In this document: positions 46,558-58,132 of the stretch, piece after piece | Numbering within the stretch: the stretch's first letter is position 1 | How the letters are laid out: each line of letters starts with the position of its first letter | NCBI GenBank assembly: GCA_030549495.1 | Contig: JAUIRK010001051.1 | Coordinates: 1,178,001-1,242,000 of the forward strand | DNA: 64,000 nt | DNA from: Nectonema munidae | Taxonomy: Eukaryota > Nematomorpha > Nectonematoida > Nectonematidae | Reading direction: 5' to 3' | Notes under the pieces: model-generated | What the model was told of the DNA's origin: nothing | Database searches by the model: none | What the model saw: only the letters and a program-made list of their open reading frames with translations | Translations under genes and position numbers: made by a program

Positions 46558-46955
46558 CTTTATCTAATTAAAATAGGAAACAATTGTGACATAAAACTTC
46601 AATCAATAATAAAAATTGTTAAACTATATTGTAACATATGTCATATTAGCAATGGATGAAAAAGTGTGTAATGCGAAGATTAAGAGATCATAAAAATAAC
46701 AATAGCATAAAGAATTCTAATATTCAAAGTGGAGCTTTACAGACTTCTGCAACTAATAAAATCAAAATTGCAATTATAACATATAAAGAATTTCATTAAA
46801 TATATAAGTCATTTTCAAGTCATGTGAATTCTTTTATTACACACCCTTTAACTCACAAACTAATCCAATAACTACGTCATTTTGACAACCAACTAAATAA
46901 CAAACTATTTTATATAAATGCTTCTTTTTTAATTATTATCATCACTATGATAAAG

Positions 46956-47163
46956 GGCGAAAAGGGTGAACGAGGCGAAGATGGCCTTCCTGGGATCAAA
47001 GGAAGTGATGGTGTGGATGGATTGCCAGGTGTTGATGGCAGAAATGGACAAGATGGCGCTGCAGGTGTTCCCGGAGATAAAGGTGCCAAAGGATTCAAAG
47101 GTAAAACTGGATCACTTGGACAAAAAGGAAAACGCGGCTCGCACGGAAATAACATGAAGCCAG
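46956..47163 (+). CDS. Collagen gene, Gly-X-Y exon 7
   Basis: 69 codons plus one base. GEKGERGEDGLPGIKGSDGV opens a highly charged stretch; the end is Lys-rich (GDKGAKGFKGKTGSLGQKGK), then a break HGNNMKPG. Donor GTGAAG, phase 1; exon 8 completes the Gly codon. Confidence 0.9.
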
Positions 47164-49198
47164 GTGAAGAATAAAGCTATTTCATTTTGTCCACGTTTAT
47201 GTTATTCCAACAAGAATCTCTTCAAAATAATAATGATAGTTCATTTGATTTCTTATATATTATCAAAGAAATTGATCATATTGATTCCTGATATTGGACT
47301 TTCAACACTTTTTCAGTTGAAAACTTTGTTGTAGACGAAATAACATCTAACATCCTGGATTTACGAAAGGAGAAAAATTTTATAGACTAATTTTATAACA
47401 CAACAAATTAGCATTATTTATAACATTATTTCTTGACCTCAATTCAATGAAAGCCTACTTTTTTCATTTAAATTAAAAAAATTTCACCCAGTAAAACTTT
47501 TGCCTCACATTTTAATACTCGATCATTTGTATAGATACATTATATACAAATTTTGTTCAATACATTTATTATTTTAACATCAACAAGTATGTAGGTTCTC
47601 AAAGTCGATTTCGGTTAACACAGGCTTAAGGAAAAGAGTGATTTGGGTTCCGTAAAAAGTTTAGAGTGTAAAATTTCAATAAACACCTTCTCAAGGTTAG
47701 CAAATATTCCTAAAAAACAGTTGTCAACTAATGCAAATTGCTTAGTTCCCCTTTTTGGGGCATTAAAATATCAAAAATACAAAACAATATGAAAATAAAA
47801 AAATGCTTGAATTTTGAGCATATAAAAGTGTCCAAAAGTGTTCTGAACCTAAAAGGCTTACCCGTCTGAAAATTTTTGGAAATCCTGACATATTGTAGAT
47901 AACAAATGTATTTGATACAAATAAAAAGGAGTGTCTCATCAATGTGAAGATTGTGGATGCTGTTTTGTTATGTTTTCGTTGATATTAGCTCTTATTGAAT
48001 TAAATAAAGTAAATCGTAATTTCTTCCATTTAAATACTTTTATAAGTTTTCTGTTTTTCATCGAAAAAATTAATATTATTAAGTAAGGGATGAGGGGGGA
48101 GAGGGAGGAGATTTTTTCAATTCTATTTACCCTAAAATTTCATATCAATGCATTACTTTTTTATATTTTGTATAGAAATTCATTTTAAGTTTTTATAAAT
48201 GTGGGCTAATATAAAAAGCTATATAATATTTATTTCGGCCAAAGTTTTTTAATGAAAAGACTTAAATTTAATCAAAATAATTTCGACTTTTCAAAATGCT
48301 TCCATATTTAAAGTCCATCTTTTAAGATTATATTACTATCCATCAAAATCTTACATTTTTTGGTCAGACAGCATAAGGTATCCGATTGTAGCAAAGTGTG
48401 AATTTTTAGAATGACCTACTTTAAAGATTTTTTCAATAACAGACTCAATAAAAATTTTGTACAAAAAGGAAATATTTTAAAAGCTCTAGGTGTCTTAAGA
48501 AGTTTGTCTTGACATTTGAATGGTTTTTCAACTAGCCAATATATTTATGCATGCTATTAATTTGTTAATTGAGAAAAAATTGTTATGCTTTTTATGAGTA
48601 TCCAATTTTAAAAAAAAAATTATTTAGTTTTATTCCTAAATCCATGGAGTCGATAATTCTGTGTAAGCTACCTTTTTTGAGTAAGAATAGAATTCTAGGA
48701 GTTATAGCATAAATTAAACTAAATAGAGTGTACATAAATCATGGCTAGCGGATGAATTTTACTGTAATAATAGTATTCAATAAATATATGAATAAATACA
48801 TGTATGTACATAAATAAGGTTTATAAATTTACACACCATACGCTATTTGTATCATTATTTCTACTTTATTATTTTTCCTATTATCTCAATATTTCAATAA
48901 AGTTGAAAATATCTACTCTTTCTATAAAATACATATGACTCTATTTCAAGAAAAAACTACAAAATAGTAAAAATCTTTATTGGTGAAATGTGAACGTCTC
49001 TATTTTAGTCATTTTTTATTTATGCATATTTAACAACTATAAACATGTATATCTTTTCAAAAATACTTTGCTAAAGTTTAAAAAAAATGCAGAGTATTCG
49101 TTGCGTATGAAGGTAAAGATGTACACTTACTTTCATCAAAATGTGAATGTAATCTCTTCGAGAAGAAATGTATATCATCCAATTCTTTCTTTTAAAAG
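47164..49198. other. Collagen intron 7 (2.0 kb), nothing recognisable
   Basis: AT-rich throughout, no element termini or coding frame found. Confidence 0.5.
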
Positions 49199-49474
49199 GC
49201 GTTGGGGGAGCAGAGGGCGGCGTTGGCACAAAAGGATCCAAAGGAAAAGATGGGCTGGACGGAGAAAGTGGAGATGCCGGACTTGAAGGAGGCAGAGGAG
49301 ATTCTGGGGTGAATGGAGTTCACGGCGAATTTGGCGAAGTCGGTCTAAAAGGTGAAAAGGGGGAGAAAGGATGTGCAGGCTTGAGAAGCGCTGAGGCCGA
49401 CAAAGGACTAAATGGAGAAAATGGAAGTCGAGGAGTACCTGGAAAATGCATTCTTGATTGTGGCGGTGAATCAG
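49199..49474 (+). CDS. Collagen gene, Gly-X-Y exon 8, end of helix
   Basis: The longest helix exon (276 bases). GVGGAEGGVGTKGSKGKDGL and onward, a KGEKGEKGCAG stretch, a break at LRSAEADKG, then GLNGENGSRGVPG and GKCILDCGGESG. The paired Cys in CILDC close the helix and lie just ahead of the globular domain. Acceptor TTTTAAAAG, donor GTGTGA, phases 1/1. Confidence 0.9.
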
Positions 49475-50049
49475 GTGTGAAAAGGCTTCAATATATAAAT
49501 ACACGACAAACTTCAGGGGTCTTGTAGTAGAAGTGGTTCACATCACACACACACAATGGCCAATCGTGTGAGCCTATCACAGTGTATTGTCCAATCAAGT
49601 TTAATTTGATTTTCTGAAAGAAGAGATGTACTTCATAACTGAAAGATGATATGAGCAATGATGTATTCAAAAATTTACTTTAGGGGGGTAGGGGCCTTTA
49701 AAATAATCATCATAACTATAAGTTGGACTTTTAGAAGGTAATTCGTATTACATTGAATTTCTAATATATGACTATTTATAAAAATAACTGTTTCAAATAA
49801 AACTAGAAGGCATAAATCATTCATTTTAAAGAAGGGGGATCAATATGATCCATGGCCCTCCCGTTCTCACCTTGAATACATCTGAATCATGCTAAATATA
49901 ATCAATCAAAATTAAATATACTATGCAATTACTTTATAAATTTAGCAACAATATAAAAAGATTATTATATTTATCAAATATTTTTAGTTAGAATTAGTAA
50001 CCTAGTGAAATAGTTGGTTACTTAGGTGATTAGATAAAGTTAAACGTAT

Positions 50050-50128
50050 TTTAGAGTGATTTCATCGACAAGGTACAATTGCACCACTTCTAAAGAACTA
50101 TAAAAGGAAGGCTTGATGCTGGATCGAA
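50050..50128 (-). mobile_element. SINE fragment
   Basis: TTTCATCGACAAGGTACAAT and GCACCACTTCT with AAGGAAGGCTTGATGCTGG match the body and start of the B-box of the SINE on the minus strand; both ends are eroded. Confidence 0.6.
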
Positions 50129-50134
50129 ATGGTG

Positions 50135-50222
50135 TAGTAGCAAATTGTCGTATTAACGAATAATTGAGCGGTAAAGAGATAACGGCCACCAAAGTGTCTG
50201 AGAATGAATTGTCCAGTAGCAA
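50135..50222. repeat. Iterated ~17-base motif block
   Basis: GTAGCAAATTGTCGTATTAA, then AAAGTGTCTGAGAATGAATT and GTCCAGTAGCAAACTGAC: the same degenerate motif as at 33660-33770. Confidence 0.45.
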
Positions 50223-50394
50223 ACTGACCTAAAACCATAATTAGTAAATTCAATTCTAGGTAATAATTCTAGCTAATATATACAAAGAGCAGATTTTTTT
50301 TAGCCAATCCAGATACTTTATCATCTAATACATCTCTAACACACACCCAAATGAATAAGATTATAAAAAAATTTAATCATGAAAAAATGTATAG

Positions 50395-50563
50395 AAAAGG
50401 GCTTTCTCTACAACATATGGGGCTCGTCTGAATGCGGAAATGGAAAAACTTTGAAAGCGAATTTGGTTTACACTGGACACATGGAGACTTTTGTCACTGA
50501 AATGACGCAAAACTTCATCTTCTCACAACTCTATTGCACGCCTTCAATTGCAAATCACACGCG
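50395..50563 (+). CDS. Collagen gene, C4-like C-terminal domain exon A
   Basis: Acceptor ATGTATAG. Residues EKGFLYNIWGSSECGNGKTL, then ANLVYTGHM and IFSQLYCTPSI match the first half of the short-chain-collagen-C4 C-terminal domain (G-x-V-Y-x-x-W-G-x-x-x-C ... L-V-Y-x-G ... Y-L-C-x-P). The domain follows the triple helix in sponge, cnidarian and mollusc C4-like collagens and is thought to drive trimer assembly. The phase (1 in, 2 out) joins helix exon 8 and the next exon exactly, completing Glu and Arg codons. Confidence 0.82.
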
Positions 50564-51918
50564 GTACTTCAAAAAGCTTTAAATCTTTTTATGAAACCAT
50601 TTTGCGAATTGACTGTAAACTTCCCCAAATCAAATTTTCACGCGAGTTTCAATTTAAAAATATGCAGTTTATTTTTTATTAAGAAAAAGTGCCAACAAAA
50701 TAATACGCATTTAAGGATTAGTATTGAGAATGAAATGCATTTTTGCAAATCCGATTAATCTTAAATTTGGATCGAAGATCAAGAGAGCCTTTTAGTTATA
50801 TTAAAAAACATTTCATCACTCTTTCTTACTTTTTGTCGATCATAGATCAATAAATTATAAATATGCATTTCTAACACAGCACCTTAATATACTTTATATA
50901 CCACATATGTTAAATTTGCGATTTATTATAGACATTCGCTAATGTTTAAGTTTTTGATCTCAACAAAAAAGGAAATCAGAATTAGACTTGTAGTTTTAGG
51001 GATTTAGCATTTGAGATTCAATAAATCTTTCTTTGGAAATTTTTTTTCAGTATTATCAATTGAGTTAATCTTTATTCATTTTATTTTCTTAATCTGTGAT
51101 TAGCATGAATTTTGGTGGAAATCATGTATTTGATTTTTCATCAACTACTCCCTGATGTTAATCGAATGAGCCAGGGGTTTATTAACATCACTTATATTTT
51201 TGCACTATTTTCCATTTGTGCTTTTATGAGTGAGTAATTTTCACCTGTCGATCTTATTAATACGTCGCTATGATTGGTACAAAATATACAGATTTTTGCC
51301 ACAAAGTTTGAATCAATTATCACAATTGATCACACGCAAATATAGGAGACGAGAAAAAAACGATAGAAAACTCCCAAATTTAAAAAAAGTGAACTCAAAA
51401 AAGAAAGTAAGAGAAAGTTGAGATATGGAATGAATCAGTTTGACAACTCAGAGAGTATTTTATAATAAATTTGGATTTTTATCATCGTAAAATTCGTTGA
51501 AAAGTTATCATGGACCTTCTTAAAATCCTCATGGAAATCTAGTAATCAAAATAACTTCTTTTCATTTCTTTGTGATCTCTTCAATACTTGTTATATGCCA
51601 TTTTAACTTTAAGTTCTTCTTTTTGCATTTTGTTTAAAATTTGGAATTAAACTTGCAATTTGTAAAAATTCTTTTAACAGTTTTGTTTTGAAATGTGCAA
51701 GATCTATTCGAATAAACACACATTTATTAACAAAATAACAGTTAACAACTCAAATAACAGCTCAAAAATCGAGATTAATTTTATAATATAAAAAAATATT
51801 TGAAAATTTGAAAATGAAATCTAAAATTAGAGTGATATTTAGTTATTCAAAGCTTTAACTTACATAGATTTTTACAAAAACTGTGAAATTAAACACACAA
51901 AAAATCATTTTTATTCAG

Positions 51919-52103
51919 TGAAGAGCCTCTTGACAAAGACTCACAAAGCGATGTATTGAAAAAAGTTCTCTTCCGTATAAAGGACTTGGAAATGGAGAAC
52001 AAGCAAAGTTTTGCTATGCAAGCTATTCCTTGTGCTGTATGCTTCATGGCTAACAGAAAAAAAGCGTATATCACAGTCTTCGAGAAGGAAAGTTGTCCAG
52101 AAA
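51919..52103 (+). CDS. Collagen gene, C4-like C-terminal domain exon B
   Basis: Acceptor TTTTTATTCAG. EEPLDKDSQSDVLKKVLFRI leads to MQAIPCAVCFMANRKKAYIT and FEKESCPES. The (V/I)PCAVC motif followed about 20 residues on by a Cys-Pro is the core of the C4-like domain (family form VPCAVC ... CYPGW). Donor GTAAGA, phase 1. The following W--EY-GYL block of the family has not been found, so one exon between here and 55.6 kb is missing from this list. Confidence 0.82.
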
Positions 52104-52508
52104 GTAAGATACCGCAAATTACCCCATATACAATCCGCTAAAAGAACAAAAGGCGAAGCAAAGCCTACATGATAGTGAAGGTTTCATCTATATATCAAGC
52201 AGAACTCGTTTGTCGATTTGAATGAAATTTCTGACAGTGTATGAAATGTTTAAAGAATCAATACCTCAAACTAAAATGTTATCTATTAAATGAAGTACTA
52301 TATCTAATATTGATGTTTAATGCGAAAAAAATCTTTCGCAAATGTTTACTTCACCTTCTATCCTACCCGAAAGAGATGACAAAAGTAAAGAAACTAGTGC
52401 ATCCTCGATGCCTTCCTTATCTTTAGGTATAAACCAAGATTGACAGACAAACATATGGGAAATATTGCATTCCCTTTGTGAGCAAGTAGTATCTGTTCAA
52501 GGTATCCG

Positions 52509-53038
52509 GTAATTTCATCGTATAGTAAATTCATCGTGATGCAATACATCGTTGGTATTTTCATCGTATAGTGATTACATCGCGAGATTTATGGATTAAG
52601 CATTACTTCCGTGCGGTGTCACAAGATAATCCCACTATTTACGTGTATATGCATACATTTTTATGAAATTACTAATTGTATACTACATATTTATTTGTAT
52701 CTTCATACCTCAAAATGTCTTTAAGTATGTTTTAAGTGCAGGAAATACAGCTTTCATATAGACTTATCGTCATTGTCTCTAACTTCCTTGACTTCTTCTC
52801 AAATTCTGTGTATATATAAATATCTTTTCATAGGATATTTTTTTTATAATAAAACTAAAAAATAATTTAATTGTTCGTAATAAACTTAAAAAAAATTATA
52901 AAGGGATATTTACAAAAAGCATAGAGCGTCAGCATAAAATTAGTATGACGTTGTAATTACTGCACGATGAAAATACTTGACGATGAAAATACCGACGATG
53001 TATTGAATCACGATGAATTTACTACGCGATGAAATTAC
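52509..53038. mobile_element. Inverted-repeat element with iterated ATCG motifs (530 bp)
   Basis: Left arm GTAATTTCATCGTATAGTAA, ATTCATCGTGATGCAATACA and TCGTTGGTATTTTCATCG; right arm is the reverse complement over about 90-100 bases with few changes (GATGAATTTACTACGCGATG, AAATTAC). Each arm is itself a row of 15-18-base units ending in CATCG. The 350-base centre is AT-rich and non-coding. Family not recognised. Confidence 0.75.
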
Positions 53039-54494
53039 AGTAAACCTCTGTTCAAGTACTGAACAGCCGCTAAAAGAAATTAGTTTGATTTGAAACAGTA
53101 TCGGTGTCGACATGTGAATCTAGGAATTAGCATTTGATTAGGCAAATACAAACTAAATTAAAATACAAACAGGATTGCTAGAACAAATTTTTATTATATT
53201 TTGCAGAAATTTGGAAAAAAGATTGGATGAATAAATTAGAAACATAATTTATATTTAAATCCACAAAGGCCTATTTCTCCGTTGTGATTCTAATTCTTGG
53301 CAAAATATTTGTGTTAGTGTAAAGGCAATAATTGTATCAATTTTAATATAAAATATTTCAAAACTGTGAAATATTATCTCAATTCTCATTTAAGTTTCCA
53401 AAAAAGGTAATAAAATATGAAATGAAAAAGGTGAGAAGCAGATATTTGAATAGGAGAGCATAACAAATTCAATAATACATCGAACTAAATTTTCAATAAT
53501 TTTGTTCTGAAACAATTATAAATTCGAAGTGAAGAAAGTAAATTTATTGAGTGTTTAAAAAAATGGAAATAAATAAATGTTCTTGGATAAAATTGTGTAA
53601 CTTTCTCATAATTAATATGAAAATCGTAATTTATATTCACAAAGGATGAAGATTTTAGTCTTTCTCTTTTCATTAAACTTCTCAAAATGTTACAATCTTC
53701 TCCACAGATGATTTTCTTTCACATTAACATGAAGTGAGCGGAAATTTTTTTGTTTGATTTGAGCAATGTTCAAATACCAAAGAATACAATGACATAACTG
53801 TAAACGCCTATAGAAATTGTTTATAAATTCCTAGGAATTTCATGTAATCGCTAGGGATTTTAGTAAATTCATGAAATTGCTACGTGAATCAGTGACTTAA
53901 CGAATTCTATGAAAGCTTTAGAGATTTAGTTTTCTCAAATTGCATTAACCCGAAAAACTACATATTTAATATCTTTTTTTTTTAAATATTTTTATAGAAT
54001 GTGTTTTGATTTGTATTAATAAAAAGTTATGATATCTATACCGAATAAAGCGTACCACACAATCAGATCTGCGCCCATATGTGCAGATTCTATACTAAAT
54101 TTATTTCGAATCGGTAGATGGTTAACAAATAAAGATAAAAATAATGTACTCGTGAAAATTGGTGGATCTTAGTTACACCTACCATGTACATTTATGAGAA
54201 AGTTGGTACTCTTGACCAACATAGCATTATAGTAAAGCTTGGATACCTGAGGAAGTAACAACTGAAAGTTAGAAGTACATAGAATAGATGTAGGATAGTC
54301 TTAATCGTATACTTTTGTATATGTCGGATTATATTATTTATTTATTCAACGCGTGAGTTCTACTCAGACTCAAAGCATGAGGATTAACAGGTATGTCATC
54401 TACGAGAAAAAGAACAAAGGTAAAGCAGGACTTCATACCTTCTTAATTTGATGGGGTAGCCAATATTAATTCACATTTTTCATTCTTCATTTAA

Positions 54495-54667
54495 CCCATT
54501 TAAGGCCAAGCAAAGCAGACGATATCTAAAAAAACGCAAACGATATCTAAAAAAAACGCAGACGATATCTAAAAAAACGCAGACGATTTATATTCAAAGT
54601 CATTGAAAAAAGCAGACGAAGATGAAATTACTTATGTTCCAAAATAGGAACATTGGCCGTAAATGGG
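54495..54667. mobile_element. TTAA-type element, family A with tripled inner unit (173 bp)
   Basis: TTAA at 54491-54494 and 54668-54671; ends CCCATTTAAGGCCAAG / GGCCGTAAATGGG. The unit CGCAGACGATATCTAAAAAA is present three times where other copies have one, accounting for the extra 43 bases. Confidence 0.85.
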
Positions 54668-54949
54668 TTAATATAAGAATGATTTTTCACTTATTTCATC
54701 AATTAGATTGCATTTTTGAGAAGGCCATGAAAATTTTTTCTTTAATTTGATGCGAAGCAAATGTCCTCTTTGCTCCCTCTGGTCACGCCCTCAATGCAAA
54801 AGGATGATGGACAGAATGCTGAAATTCTTAACCAATCGCACGACGAATTGACTTATTATAAAGAATTAAAATGTCCTTACTAAATAATGAATGGAATAAA
54901 GTAATTAACAGTAAAAGTAACTCTCTAACTAATGAAATAACTATTTGAA

Positions 54950-55064
54950 CCCTTTGTGAGGACCAGGATTTTTAAGACATCTCTTTTTTTTCAATGGAAA
55001 TTTATATACTTAATGCAGACGATTTTCATTTCGTGGTGCACCGGTGTCACACTTCCTCAAAGGA
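54950..55064. mobile_element. TTAA-type element (GGACCAG family), uninterrupted copy
   Basis: CCCTTTGTGAGGACCAGG ... GTGCACCGGTGTCACACTTCC TCAAAGGA, right TTAA at 55065-55068. At 55010-55013 it has a single TTAA exactly where the relative at 3337-3589 carries a nested element flanked by two TTAA. Confidence 0.8.
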
Positions 55065-55634
55065 TTAATAAATCAACGAACCAACTAAGCCATTACTTAA
55101 TGAAATAAATAACGCACTAACTTATTGACATCTGTCGACGAATAACGTAATTAGTGACATATTTCCTCCTTGAGATTTACATATTTGATGAGATAGTGAA
55201 GTATAGATAGTGCAATGACTGAATCTGCAGCGAACGGATATACGTTACACCGTTTGTGAAATTGCCCATTTCACAAAGTGGACAAACTTACTGACTTCAT
55301 TTATGAATCTTAAAACTTGCTTATACCTTGAATTAGTTGAACATGGACCACAAATTTTAAAACTAGCTTACTAACTAACTGTATAAATTATTTTAACGTT
55401 TGATTAATGATATCTTTTATACTCTTTGGCGTTTCTTTCTTGTTTGGACTCAGCTAATGCTAAAATCTAAATCTGCTTAAGTTTGTCTTATCAATGAATG
55501 CTATTTCCTCAATAGAGTTTTCTCTGCAAGGCATCTAGAAAGTAATTTTGGGATAATTCTTACGTCCTATTAATTTTAGGATTTTCCACGATATACAGTG
55601 GTTTCGTTATATCTCTTGTTACAAATTCTCAAAG

Positions 55635-55809
55635 GCCTGCACTGCACGGCAGCCATTGCTTCGAAGCTTCGCAAAGAAAAAAGATGATGCTAGAAAGAGA
55701 TCGCTTGCTCCAACACATCCAAAAAGAGCCAACCCTAGATGCAGGTCCTAACCGCAAGTTGAATGTAACATCATTCGAATTGACGAGTTGCATTGTGTGT
55801 GCTATTTAA
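55635..55809 (+). CDS. Probable last exon of the collagen gene
   Basis: The plus strand ends KMMLERDRLLQHIQKEPTLD, AGPNRKLNVTSFELTSCIVC and AI before TAA at 55807-55809. The family's C-terminus has the form LLYPVE--CGSLPC-PY-ELTCVVC-x, so F-E-L-T-S-C-I-V-C near the stop is a good match, while the upstream Cys pair is replaced. The start is uncertain: acceptors CTCAAAG (55634) and CACGGCAG (55651) both give phase 2, which requires one more exon after 52103. An AATAAA signal follows 14 bases after the stop. It could alternatively belong to a paralogue. Confidence 0.5.
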
Positions 55810-55822
55810 ACATTGCACTCCC

Positions 55823-55828
55823 AATAAA
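55823..55828 (+). terminator. Polyadenylation signal AATAAA
   Basis: CCCAATAAAAG lies 14 bases after the TAA that ends the probable last collagen exon, a tight but workable 3'UTR. Confidence 0.5.
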
Positions 55829-57588
55829 AGTTCTTTAGTTCCATACAACACCTTTGTAATATTCTTTTAAGAAAATCTGACTTATTCGTAATCAGGTAGG
55901 TTTGAATCCTGACTTTAATCTCAAAGGAATGTAGGGGATGGATCAATATCATCGTAGCACCAAATATTAACCCACATAATAAAGGCAAGCACATGCAAAG
56001 GGCATCGAAAGATGTTGGCCCCCTTAGAAATTTTTTATAAACTCTACACTCATCCAAACTCTTGCTAAGATATTTTACTAGCAGATAAGGTGAAGGATTT
56101 CATTCACATTTGGAGAAATAAAGTTAGTAAGAGTAAGATTACTGGAAACATTCCTTGAGGCGTGTCATAGATGTTATTTGTAGGTTTTTCAAGGAAAAGA
56201 AATATTTGCATCTTTGCAAAGTCAAAATTATATGTCTGTTTGAACTTCTTAAACACATATTGATCCATTTTAGCAGGATAAATGTAAAGAAAATAAATCT
56301 TACCTGTCAAAAAGCACCTACAAGCAACTTATTTAACTAATGGCATAGAAGAACCATGTCGACATTAGTGAAGAAGTTAAATCTTCTCATTTTTGTGTTG
56401 CGATGAATCTGGTGCGTTGACTTGGACAGTTATATTTAAAATATCATCTAGACCAGGTTTTCCCAACCTTTGTTTGCTGTGGACCCGGTAAAATAATTTA
56501 TCCAAAATACAAAACTTCGTAACAAGGTATGTTCCTAGTAGGTAACATTATAGTGTAAACAAACAAGACAGGAAGCAGTAGTTAATTTATTCAGAAATAT
56601 TTTTTGTGAATATAAAAGTTCTAGCGTTTTTATTTAATTTATTTTACTAATAATAGTCAAAGATTTTCATTTTGGCAAGTGCCAAAGAAAATTAGGAGCA
56701 TGGTTTTTATGAACAAGAAATAATATTCGCTGTTATAGGCGAAACATAATTTTAGGTTATTAAATTAAAAGACGAGTCTCTTCTAAGAGAGAGGATTTCT
56801 ACCGTTTACGCTGTTTAAAGTTAGGATTTCTGTTCAATCGCAAACTTTAGAGCTATGAATTTTTGTTTTATACAAAATAAACTTCAGATCCACATTCTAC
56901 ATGGTAAAGTCCATTGGTTTAACGAAAAAATAAATAAAAAGAGATACTCTCACCTCAAAAATGTAAATAAAATAACATTTTTTGGAAATCATTTTCATTT
57001 TTATGAAAAAAGAGTGTTGTATTAAACAAGATTAGTGGGTTTATCTCTCAAAAGTGGCTTTTTTTTAGTCTTCACAAATAAAATGATAATAATCACCAGT
57101 TCAAAGTCTCAATATACGTTACCTTTACCAATGTGTTAGAAGCTCATTGTAGGAGATAAAAAAGTGTCATGGTATAAAATAAAATGAAAGCAAAAATGAA
57201 GATTTATAATTTATTATTATAAGATTTAAAAAATATTTAAACTAAAATTTCAACATAAATTGGAAAATGAATGGAAATGTTGGAGTTGCATTAAAATTGC
57301 TATAAAAACTTAAAACGGTGGATGCAAACCAAAATATGGCAATCGTTTTGAATGACCGCAGAATCAAAGAAATCAAAATGTTTTCCTTTAAATGAGCTCT
57401 ACTGATTTCTTAACTTCTTTCATTCTTTCTCGCAGCCATCACTTTCACAATGATTCAAAATTTGATAAAATTGTTCATCCTTACCTACATCACCATTTAT
57501 ATTTTCCGTGTGAGAAAGAATCTTAAAATAGCAAAATTTAAAAAACTCATCATTTCCAGGCATAATAGTTATGTGAAAACTCGGTTAA
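55829..57588. other. Intergenic stretch between convergent genes
   Basis: No convincing gene. A hAT-like terminus (CCAGGTTTTCCCAACCTTTG) at about 56449. The rest is AT-rich; short frames on both strands at 55.8-56.3 kb show no motif. Confidence 0.5.
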
Positions 57589-57677
57589 CCCTTTCAGGCA
57601 GAATGGGACAGTCCCATTAAGTAAAAAGCGCCTGATCTAACTTATATAAAAACTCAGAAAGTCAATGACTGAAAGGG
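57589..57677. mobile_element. TTAA-type element, family D (89 bp)
   Basis: TTAA at 57585-57588 and 57678-57681; ends CCCTTTCAGGCA / TGACTGAAAGGG. It supplies the last codons and stop of the minus-strand frame ending here. Confidence 0.8.
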
Positions 57678-58052
57678 TTAAAGAGATCAGCAAACAATAA
57701 CAAAAGTACTTGATGGGCAATTCTTTCAGCGGGGGTACTGCACCTAAGTGATTTGGGCGAGGCTTCTTCATAAGGCGTAGACGAATCACATTCTCTCTCC
57801 GAGATTGCAAGACAGTCAATTTTGAAAGCGGATAAATCTTTGGCTGAATGTGGAAATGAGATATGTGAAAGAGGAGAAAACTCTTCTGCTTCCATTTTCT
57901 TGCATCCCCCACCAAGACTACTTTCAATTGAAAGACAATTTTGGTAGATATTTTTGCTCAAGTCAAATATATTCCAGTTAACATCATCTTCAAAGCGTGT
58001 GTCTTCTTTTTGACCTATTTTCATCAAGCTCGCAGTGGCATGGCACAGCGAC
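57662..58052 (-). CDS. Unrecognised coiled-coil/Ser-rich gene, C-terminal exon
   Basis: A strong acceptor, (CT)n followed by TTTTCCAG at 58053-58061, made from a GA microsatellite on the plus strand. The frame reads SLCHATASLMKIGQKEDTRF, acidic and Ser-rich middle (CLSIESSLGGGCKKMEAEEF), then SSTPYEEASPKSLRCSTPAE and runs to a TGA at 57664-57662. The final five codons and the stop lie inside the TTAA element 57589-57677, so the C-terminus was altered by that insertion, or the exon ends earlier at a weak donor (CATCAAGTACTT). S/T-P sites (SSTP, SPK, STP) suggest phosphorylation. Family not recognised. Confidence 0.6.
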
Positions 58053-58132
58053 CTGGAAAAGAGAGAGAGAGAGAGAGATAAAAGTAGAGGCGTTTTGTGC
58101 GCTTTTTGCTAAAGCGAAATAAAGAAGTATAC

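Larger units (their letters stand above)
52104..55630. other. Collagen intron(s), one small exon probably hidden here
   Basis: Contains an inverted-repeat element (52509-53038) and two TTAA elements (54495-54667, 54950-55064). The C4-like domain should have a W-x-x-E-Y-x-G-Y-L segment between exon B and the last exon; no clear candidate could be read by eye. Confidence 0.5.

Noticed and set aside
46910-47155. Proline-rich frame on the minus strand (PFCPSDPVLPLNPLAP-like)
   Set aside because: Antisense shadow of the Gly-X-Y collagen exon 7.
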